NCBI GenBank assembly: GCA_964393105.1
Contig: CAYMSM010000046.1
Coordinates: 1-14,974, forward strand
Length of the DNA: 14,974 nt
Direction of reading: 5' to 3'
Origin: CALMEC01 sp964393105
GTDB taxonomy: Bacteria > Actinomycetota > Thermoleophilia > Miltoncostaeales > Miltoncostaeaceae
Numbering within the stretch: the first letter of the stretch is position 1; the number at the start of each line of letters is the position of its first letter. The position numbers and the translations under genes were made by a program. Below the pieces are notes generated by a model that was not told the origin of the DNA, did not search any database, and saw nothing but the letters and a program-made list of their open reading frames with translations. Shown piece after piece: positions 6,831 to 12,532 of the stretch.

Positions 6831-7820
6831 GTGACGCCCAAGCGGCACGACGCGGAGGCGTTCTGGCTGCGCGAGCCCGGCTGCGGGGAGATCCGGCCGA
6901 TGACGCTGCCCGAGCCTGGGCGGGACGACGTGGTGGTGCGGACGTTGCGGTCCGGCGTCAGCCGTGGCACTGAGACGTTGGTGTTCCGGGGCGGGGTGCC
7001 GCCGGACCAGTACGCCGCGATGCGGGCGCCGTTCCAGGAAGGGGACTTCCCGGGGCCGGTCAAGTACGGCTACCTCAACGTCGGCGTCGTCGAGCAGGGG
7101 CCACCGGAGCTGCGCGGCCGCACGGTGTTCTGCCTGTACCCCCACCAGACGGCGTACGTGGTGCCGGTCGGCGCCGTGACTGTCGTGCCGGAGGACGTGC
7201 CGCCGGCTCGGGCCGTGCTCGCCGGCACCGTCGAGACCGCGGTCAACGCCCTGTGGGACGCCGCACCGCTCCTCGGCGACCGGATCGCCGTCGTCGGCGC
7301 CGGGATGGTCGGTTGCTGTGTCGCGCGCCTGCTCTGTCGGTTCCCGGGGGTGGCGGTCACGCTCGACGACGTCGATGCCGGCCGGGCCGAGGTTGCCGCG
7401 GCGCTCGGCGTCGGCTTCGCGCTGCCGGCCGACGCCGCCGACGGCTGCGACCTGGTCGTGCACACCAGTGCGACGTCGGCCGGGCTCCAGCGGTCGCTCG
7501 AACTGCTTGCCCCCGAGGGCACCGTCACCGACCTCAGCTGGTACGGCGATACCGAGGTCCAACTTTCGCTTGGTGGCGTATTCCATTCGGGCCGCCTCGC
7601 TATCCGCGCGAGCCAGGTCGGCACCGTCTCCCCGGCACGGAGCGGGCGCCGCACGACGGCCGATCGGTTGGCGCTCGCGCTCGACCTGTTGTGCGACCCT
7701 GCGTTCGACGTGCTCCTCAGCGGGCCATCCCGCTTCGACGAGCTGCCCGACGTGATGGCGCGATTGGCCGCGGGGAGTCTGCCGGCGCTCTGCCACACCA
7801 TCACCTACGACGAGGGGTAG
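6831..7820 (+). CDS. BchC-like medium-chain dehydrogenase/reductase lacking zinc ligands
   Basis: From the GTG at 6831 it is a 329-residue MDR-superfamily oxidoreductase. I chose this start because GAGG lies nine bases upstream and the family fold begins within ten residues; the frame stays open upstream to 6603 but reads as non-coding. The N-terminal GroES-like part has the segment SGVSRGTETLVFRG (41-54), typical of BchC (bacteriochlorophyllide dehydrogenase) relatives, where the catalytic-zinc Cys of alcohol dehydrogenases is Ser. There is no four-cysteine structural zinc lobe. PVKYGYLNVGVVE (76-88) follows, then a Rossmann motif VVGAGMVG (154-161) with the acidic strand end TLDDVDAGR, and HTSATSAGLQRSLELLAPEGTVTDLSWYG (211-239). 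It should use NAD(P)H to oxidise or reduce an alcohol/carbonyl without zinc. It is first in the operon, three bases ahead of the PTPS-like gene. Confidence 0.85.
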   Translation: MTPKRHDAEAFWLREPGCGEIRPMTLPEPGRDDVVVRTLRSGVSRGTETLVFRGGVPPDQYAAMRAPFQEGDFPGPVKYGYLNVGVVEQGPPELRGRTVFCLYPHQTAYVVPVGAVTVVPEDVPPARAVLAGTVETAVNALWDAAPLLGDRIAVVGAGMVGCCVARLLCRFPGVAVTLDDVDAGRAEVAAALGVGFALPADAADGCDLVVHTSATSAGLQRSLELLAPEGTVTDLSWYGDTEVQLSLGGVFHSGRLAIRASQVGTVSPARSGRRTTADRLALALDLLCDPAFDVLLSGPSRFDELPDVMARLAAGSLPALCHTITYDEG

Positions 7821-7823
7821 CCA

Positions 7824-8216
7824 ATGTACAGCGTGACCGTCCGCGATCACATGATGATCGCCCACAGCTTCCGCGGTGAGGTGTTCGGGCCCGCGCAGCG
7901 CCTGCACGGCGCGACGTTCGTCGTCGACGCCACGTTCCGGGCCGCGGCGCTCGACGCCGACGGCATCGTCGTCGACATCGGTCTGGCGGCCGAGACGCTG
8001 CGCGCCGTGATGGCCGAGCTCAGCTACCGCAACCTCGACGACGAGCCCGCCTTCGCGGGCGTGAACACCACCACCGAGGTGCTCGCGCGGGCGGTCGCGG
8101 ACCGACTCGCGGACCGTGTGCAGGCCGGCGCTCTCGGGGCCCCCCAGCTCGATGGGCTGGTCGTCACGCTGCACGAGTCGCACATCGCCTGGGCGAGCTA
8201 CGAGCGGCCGCTGTGA
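7824..8216 (+). CDS. Divergent 6-pyruvoyl-tetrahydropterin synthase / QueD-family protein
   Basis: This is a 130-residue T-fold protein related to PTPS and 6-carboxy-tetrahydropterin synthase, which act on dihydroneopterin triphosphate. GAGGGG (7812-7817) supports the ATG. Family landmarks are IAHSF (12-16), RLHGATF (26-32), VVDIGLA, LSYRNLDDEPAF, NTTTEVLARAVADRL and LHESHIAWASYE. Set against E. coli QueD, His14 and His28 match two zinc ligands, but the third (second His of HGH) is Ala30. The catalytic Cys position is Ala24, and the Asp-His pair of LDHHYLND is Ser-Tyr. The pterin-anchoring Glu of the C-terminal motif (HES) is kept. It may therefore bind a pterin or pyrimidine yet do different chemistry, or bind metal through other residues such as His9 or the HESH motif. 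Its stop overlaps the next start by four bases. Confidence 0.85.
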   Translation: MYSVTVRDHMMIAHSFRGEVFGPAQRLHGATFVVDATFRAAALDADGIVVDIGLAAETLRAVMAELSYRNLDDEPAFAGVNTTTEVLARAVADRLADRVQAGALGAPQLDGLVVTLHESHIAWASYERPL

Positions 8217-9280
8217 CCACGGTGCATGTCGTCGTGCCCGTCGGCATCGACGACCCCGCCCGGCCGAGCGGGGGCAACACATACGACCGCCATGTCTGCC
8301 GCGGGCTCACCTCAGTCGGCTGGTGGGTGCACGAGCACACCGTGCCGGGCGGCTGGCCGCGACCCGACGCGTCGTCGTACGCCGCCCTCGCCGACGTCGT
8401 CCAGCGCATCCCCGACGGCACCGTGGTACTGATCGACGGACTGGTCGCGTGCACGGCGCCGGAGGTACTGGTGTCGCAGGCGAGTCGGTTGCGGCTGGTC
8501 GTGCTCGTGCACATGCCGTTGGGCCATCGCCCGGAAGACGGCGAGGCCGACGACGTCCGGACGCGGGAACGCGAGGTCCTCTCGGTCGCCACCGCCGTCA
8601 TCGTGACCAGTGAGTGGACCAGGCGCCGGCTGCTGGAGCTGTACTCGCTGCCGACCGACCGGGTGCACGTGGCGCAGCCCGGTGTCGACGCCGCCGATCT
8701 CGCACACGGAACCGCGGACGCGGGAGCGCTGCTCTGCGTCGCGGCGGTGACCTCCGGCAAGGGGCACGACGTGCTGCTCGACGCGCTTGCGACGACGATG
8801 GACCTGTCCTGGCACTGCGTGTGCGTGGGCAGCCTGGACCGCGAGCCGGCGTTCGTGGAAGGGCTCCGTCGCCGCGCGCTGGACGGCGGGCTGAACGACC
8901 GGGTGAGCTTCGCCGGGCCGCGGACCGGCCCCGATCTCGACCGCAGCTACGCCGCCGCGGACCTGCTGGTGCTCGCGTCGCGCGCCGAGACCTACGGGAT
9001 GGTTGTCACCGAGGCGCTTGCCCGTGGCCTGCCCGTGCTCGTCGCTGACGTCGGCGGGCTGACGGAGGCCCTCGGTTACGGCGCGGACGGGAGCCGGCCG
9101 GGGCTGCTGGTCCCGCCGGGCGACCCTGCGGCCCTCGACGCCGCGCTGCGGGCCTGGCTCGGCGACGCCGACCTGAGAGCGCGGTTGCGCCGGGCCGCCC
9201 GCGAGCGACGGGAGTCGCTCTCCCGATGGTCAACCACCACGTCCCACGTCGCCGACCTCCTGTCGGCAGCGACGCGATGA
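8213..9280 (+). CDS. GT4-family glycosyltransferase
   Basis: This is a 355-residue retaining GT-B glycosyltransferase, starting at a GTG that overlaps the PTPS-like stop (GTGA). Near the N-terminus is the glycine-rich acceptor-side motif RPSGGNTYDRH (17-27), with LVVLVHMPLGH (95-105) and TAVIVTSEWTRRRL (127-140) in the first Rossmann domain. The donor domain has VAAVTSGKGHDVLLDAL (176-192), where Lys183 is the usual phosphate-binding residue, RVSFAGPRTG, and the E-x7-E signature AETYGMVVTEALARGLPVL (258-276; Glu259, Glu267). It ends with GLLVPPGDPAALDAAL. It has no membrane segment and is cytoplasmic. It would add a nucleotide-sugar-derived sugar to the pathway intermediate; neither donor nor acceptor can be read from sequence. 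Confidence 0.9.
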   Translation: MTTVHVVVPVGIDDPARPSGGNTYDRHVCRGLTSVGWWVHEHTVPGGWPRPDASSYAALADVVQRIPDGTVVLIDGLVACTAPEVLVSQASRLRLVVLVHMPLGHRPEDGEADDVRTREREVLSVATAVIVTSEWTRRRLLELYSLPTDRVHVAQPGVDAADLAHGTADAGALLCVAAVTSGKGHDVLLDALATTMDLSWHCVCVGSLDREPAFVEGLRRRALDGGLNDRVSFAGPRTGPDLDRSYAAADLLVLASRAETYGMVVTEALARGLPVLVADVGGLTEALGYGADGSRPGLLVPPGDPAALDAALRAWLGDADLRARLRRAARERRESLSRWSTTTSHVADLLSAATR

Positions 9281-10101
9281 TCGTCGAGGGCACCCGCGTC
9301 AGCTCGGGTTGGCTCGCCCAGCGCGAGCCCGCTGACGCCGCGGCCCGCGCCACCGACCTCGTCGAGCACCTCGGGCCACACGTTCCGGCAACTCGTAGCT
9401 GGGTGATCCACGACCTCGGCGCCGGCACCGGGGCGATGGGTCGATGGCTCGCGCCGCTGCTGCCCGGGCGCCAGCACTGGGTCGTGCACGACCGCGACAC
9501 GGACCTGCTCGAGATCGCCGCCGCCCACCTTCCCGGCCCCGCTGCCGACGGGGCCGCGGTCACCGTCGAGGCCAAACAATCCGACATCTCCCGGCTGCGT
9601 CCGGGCGACCTCGCCGACGCGACCCTCATCACCGCCTCGGCGCTGCTGGACCTGCTGACCAAGGGCGACCTGGCCAGGTTGATCGGCGTCTGCACCGGAA
9701 TCGGGTGTCCGATTCTGTTGACCCTGTCCGTCGTCGGTCGCGTCGGCCTAACGCCGGCGGACCCACTTGACGCGCGTATGGCCGCCGCATTCAACGCCCA
9801 CCAACGCCGCACGACGAAATGGGGCCGCCTGCTGGGCCCGGACGCCGTTGCGGTCGCCGTCGAGCGGTTCGGCCAAATGGGGGCCGAGGTCCTCGTCCGG
9901 CCCAGCCCCTGGCGCCTTGGCGCCCCGCAGGTCGACCTGGCGGCCGAGTGGCTCACCGGTTGGGTCGGCGCCGCATGCGAGCAGGAGGCCGAGCTGGCCG
10001 CGCACGCCGATGCCTACGCACGCCGACGTCGGGCGCAGGCGAGCGCCGGCGAGCTCGCCGTCACTGTGGAGCACGCCGACCTGTTGGTCCTACCCCGATG
10101 A
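9277..10101 (+). CDS. SAM-dependent class I methyltransferase
   Basis: From the ATG at 9277 the protein is 274 residues. The ATGA overlap with the glycosyltransferase stop fixes the start better than the GTG at 9226. The Rossmann core has the SAM-binding motif I VIHDLGAGTGAMGRWL (43-58), the acidic motif II VVHDRDTDLLEIA (69-81) and the post-motif segment ADATLITASALLDLLTKGDL (113-132), where a catalytic motif IV often lies. The C-terminal half (about 160-274) is not one I recognise and probably forms the substrate cap. Whether it methylates an O, N or C atom is unknown. It overlaps the next gene by four bases, so the operon is translated in tight coupling. Confidence 0.85.
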   Translation: MIVEGTRVSSGWLAQREPADAAARATDLVEHLGPHVPATRSWVIHDLGAGTGAMGRWLAPLLPGRQHWVVHDRDTDLLEIAAAHLPGPAADGAAVTVEAKQSDISRLRPGDLADATLITASALLDLLTKGDLARLIGVCTGIGCPILLTLSVVGRVGLTPADPLDARMAAAFNAHQRRTTKWGRLLGPDAVAVAVERFGQMGAEVLVRPSPWRLGAPQVDLAAEWLTGWVGAACEQEAELAAHADAYARRRRAQASAGELAVTVEHADLLVLPR

Positions 10102-11117
10102 GCGCCATCCACGCCGGACGCGGCGGCGCGACGCCCCGGACCGCATGGCGGTGGGCCGGCGTCGCGGTCGCCACCGTGACACTCGCCGTCCTAGTCTGGC
10201 GCCTGGGCACGAGCCCATTCCTGGAGGGCGTCCGGGCGGTCGACGGCCGGGCGCTGGCGGCAGCCGCAGGGCTCGGGGCGTTGACGACCGTGTGCTGTGC
10301 CTGGCGCTGGAAGACCGTGGCCCGCGGTCTGGGCGTCGACCTCCCCCTGGGCGCTGCGGTGGCGGCCTACTACCGCTCGCAGTTCCTCAACGTGACGCTG
10401 CCCGGCGGGATCGTGGGAGACGTCCACCGCGGCATCAGCCACGGTCGCGACGTGAGCGATGTCGGCCGCGGGTTGCGGGCCGTCGCGTGGGAGCGCCTCG
10501 CCGGGCAAGTTGTGCAGGCCGTCCTCACGATCCTCGTGCTCCTGACTCTGCCATCGCCCGTGCGGTCGGCCATGCCGCCGGCTTCGATCCTGCTCGTCGT
10601 GGCAGTGGTCGTCGTCGTGCTGGTGGCTCGGGGGTGGCCGGGTCGCGCTGGGTCAAGGTGGGCACGGATGCGGAGCGCGGTGGCCCGCGACATCCGCGAC
10701 GGGCTGCTCACCGGGAGGGCGTGGCTGGGCATCGCGGTCGCGTCGGCGCTCGTGGTCGCGGGCCACGCGGTCACCTTCATGATCGCCGCCAGTGCGGCGG
10801 GCACGACCGCGTCGCCAGCCACGATGCTTCCGCTGGCGTTGCTCGCGATGCTGGCCATGATGCTGCCCAGCGTCGCAGGCTTGGGGCCGCGCGAGGGGGT
10901 GACGGCATCGGTGTTCGCCGCCGCCGGCCTGGGTGCCGAACGTGGGGTCGCCACTGCGGTGGCCTACGGCGTCATGGTGCTCGTCGCGAGCCTGCCGGGC
11001 GCCGCCGTGCTCGTGGCATCACTGTTCCGTCGCGCCCGGCCCGCGGCGGGGCGCGAGGCACCGCTCGCGGGCCGCACCCCGGTCGCCGTGCGGTCTGACG
11101 GGGCCGCGGATGCCTGA
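10098..11117 (+). CDS. LPG-synthase-TM (UPF0104/AglD/MprF flippase-like) membrane protein
   Basis: From the ATG at 10098 (four-base overlap) it is a 339-residue polytopic protein with about seven or eight hydrophobic segments, the first at about 20-35. It shows the lysylphosphatidylglycerol-synthetase TM-region pattern: ALTTVCCAWRWKTVARGLG (61-79), YYRSQFLNVTLPGGIVGDVHRG (91-112), RAVAWERLAGQVVQ (127-140) and LPSVAGLGPREGVTASVF (256-273). The C-terminal tail is short, hydrophilic and Arg/Ala-rich, and the cytosolic aminoacyltransferase domain of MprF is absent. Members of this family flip aminoacylated lipids or sit in glycolipid and polyprenyl-glycan pathways. Its place among cytoplasmic enzymes suggests that the product, or a lipid-linked form of it, crosses the membrane. 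Confidence 0.88.
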   Translation: MSAIHAGRGGATPRTAWRWAGVAVATVTLAVLVWRLGTSPFLEGVRAVDGRALAAAAGLGALTTVCCAWRWKTVARGLGVDLPLGAAVAAYYRSQFLNVTLPGGIVGDVHRGISHGRDVSDVGRGLRAVAWERLAGQVVQAVLTILVLLTLPSPVRSAMPPASILLVVAVVVVVLVARGWPGRAGSRWARMRSAVARDIRDGLLTGRAWLGIAVASALVVAGHAVTFMIAASAAGTTASPATMLPLALLAMLAMMLPSVAGLGPREGVTASVFAAAGLGAERGVATAVAYGVMVLVASLPGAAVLVASLFRRARPAAGREAPLAGRTPVAVRSDGAADA

Positions 11118-11799
11118 ACGCCCGTACACCCTTCTGAGCTGCAGCGTGTCGCTCGACGGCTATCTCGGCAACGGGGCTCCGCGCCTCGCGCTGTCGAACG
11201 ACGCCGACTTCGACCGGGTCGACGCCGTGCGCGCCTCCTGCGACGCGATCCTGGTGGGCGCGGCGACCGTACGGCACGACAACCCTCGGCTACTGGTGCG
11301 CTCGCGGGCCCGCCGCGACGAGCGCACGGCACGTGGGCTCGCGCCGTCGCCGATGAAGGTCACCGTGACCGGTCGGGCGGAGCTGGACACGCACGCGAAC
11401 TTCTTCACCACCGGCGCCGCCGAGAAGCTGGTCTACTGCTCGAGCCCACGTGTGGCTGACGCCCGCTCGCGATTCGGATCGGTGGCGACGGTGGTCGACG
11501 GTGGCCAACCGGTGGAGATGCGGTGGATCAGCGAGGACCTCGCCGCCCGGGGCGTGCAGCGGCTCATGGTGGAGGGCGGCGGTAACGTGCACACCCAGTT
11601 CCTGACCGACGATCTCCCCGACGAGCTGCAACTCGTCGTCGCTCCCTTCTTCATCGGCGACGCTCACGCCACGCGGTTCGTGAGCGACGGCCGGTTCCCC
11701 TGGAACCCCGACCGGCGCGCCCCGCTCGCCGAGGTCCGCCAGATCGGCGACGTGGTGCTCCTGCGCTACGCGCTCTCGCCGCGGTTCCAGGCCGACTGA
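11110..11799 (+). CDS. Stand-alone RibD C-terminal-type (DHFR-like) reductase
   Basis: From the ATG at 11110, which overlaps the upstream stop by eight bases, it is 229 residues and consists only of the DHFR-fold reductase domain of RibD. Motifs are LLSCSVSLDGYLG (8-20), DAILVGAATVRHDNPRLLV (45-63), KVTVTGRAELD (83-93) and the nucleotide-binding RLMVEGGGNVHTQFL (151-165), then VVAPFFIGDAH (176-186). There is no deaminase domain, as in fungal Rib7 and the archaeal reductases, which reduce the ribosylamino-pyrimidine made by the cyclohydrolase to its ribityl form before any deamination. Directly followed by GTP cyclohydrolase II, it most likely acts on that enzyme's product with NADPH. A role in ordinary riboflavin synthesis is the alternative. 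Confidence 0.88.
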   Translation: MPERPYTLLSCSVSLDGYLGNGAPRLALSNDADFDRVDAVRASCDAILVGAATVRHDNPRLLVRSRARRDERTARGLAPSPMKVTVTGRAELDTHANFFTTGAAEKLVYCSSPRVADARSRFGSVATVVDGGQPVEMRWISEDLAARGVQRLMVEGGGNVHTQFLTDDLPDELQLVVAPFFIGDAHATRFVSDGRFPWNPDRRAPLAEVRQIGDVVLLRYALSPRFQAD

Positions 11800-11811
11800 C
11801 CGAGGAGACCG

Positions 11812-12465
11812 ATGGCGTCGCCGCTACCCATTGCGCTGATCCGCACACAGCTGTCCGTACCTCTGCGGTTCGCCGACGGGTACGCGACGACCGCCCGCGT
11901 GCTGAGCTTCGACGGGCTCGTCGACGACCAAGAGCACCTCGCCCTCGGGCTGGGCGATTGGGCGGCCGAGGGCATGTCGAATGGACACCGGCCGATACCG
12001 CTGATCAGGCTGCACAGCGAGTGCCTCGTCGGCGACGTGTTCGGCAGTCAACGCTGCGACTGCGGGCCTCAGTTGCGCGAAGCCGTCGAGCGTATCGCCG
12101 ACGCCGGTGGCTTCCTGTTGTACCTTCGGCAGGAGGGGCGTGGCATCGGCCTCTACCCCAAGCTCGACGCCTACGCGCTGCAGGACACGGGGCTGGACAC
12201 CTACGAAGCCAACCTCGCGCTGGGGTACGGCGAGGACGAACGCAGCTACCTCGTCGCCGCGCAGATGCTGCAGGCGCTGGGGGTGTCGCGGGTCGCTCTG
12301 CTGAGCAACAACCCGGACAAGGCCCGGCAGCTGTGCCGGTTTGGGGTGACCGTCGCGTCACGGGTACCGACCGGCGTGCACCTGTCCGCCGAAAACGCGC
12401 GCTACCTGGCGACGAAGGCGCGACGGGCCGAGCACACGCTCAACGTCCCGCTGCCAGAGGGGTGA
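11812..12465 (+). CDS. ribA: GTP cyclohydrolase II, stand-alone
   Basis: This enzyme opens GTP to 2,5-diamino-6-ribosylamino-4(3H)-pyrimidinone 5'-phosphate, releasing formate and pyrophosphate. A strong Shine-Dalgarno GAGGAG (11802-11807) precedes the ATG. At 217 residues it has the size of single-domain RibA, without the DHBP-synthase domain of the RibBA fusions common in actinobacteria. The zinc site is complete: Cys71, Cys82 and Cys84 in LHSECLVGDVFGSQRCDCG (67-85). The active site is too: LYLRQEGRGIGLYPKLDAYALQDTGLDTYEAN (103-134), with Tyr121 and Arg144 matching E. coli Tyr105 and Arg128, and SNNPDKA (165-171). It should be active. It closes the operon, twelve bases after the RibD-type gene, and would supply the pyrimidine precursor. 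Confidence 0.95.
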   Translation: MASPLPIALIRTQLSVPLRFADGYATTARVLSFDGLVDDQEHLALGLGDWAAEGMSNGHRPIPLIRLHSECLVGDVFGSQRCDCGPQLREAVERIADAGGFLLYLRQEGRGIGLYPKLDAYALQDTGLDTYEANLALGYGEDERSYLVAAQMLQALGVSRVALLSNNPDKARQLCRFGVTVASRVPTGVHLSAENARYLATKARRAEHTLNVPLPEG

Positions 12466-12532
12466 GATCCGCGTCTGGCGGGTTTCGTGCGTTCCGGGAA
12501 CCTGACGACGGCGTGTCGACGCAGGACGTTAG
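12466..12532. other. Convergent intergenic gap
   Basis: This 67-base gap lies between the rightward operon and the leftward fusion gene. GTTCCGGGAAC (12491-12501) is a short palindrome with 5-bp arms; no T-tract hairpin is visible, so how transcription ends between these convergent genes is unclear. Confidence 0.3.

Noticed and set aside
6672..8282. Long antisense open frame (536 codons) across the dehydrogenase and PTPS-like genes
   Set aside because: Low-complexity Arg/His/Pro translation, no ribosome site or domain; the + strand genes here are intact and coupled.
9226..9276. Upstream GTG start for the methyltransferase
   Set aside because: It would overlap the glycosyltransferase by 55 bases; the ATG at 9277 gives the four-base ATGA overlap seen at the neighbouring junctions.
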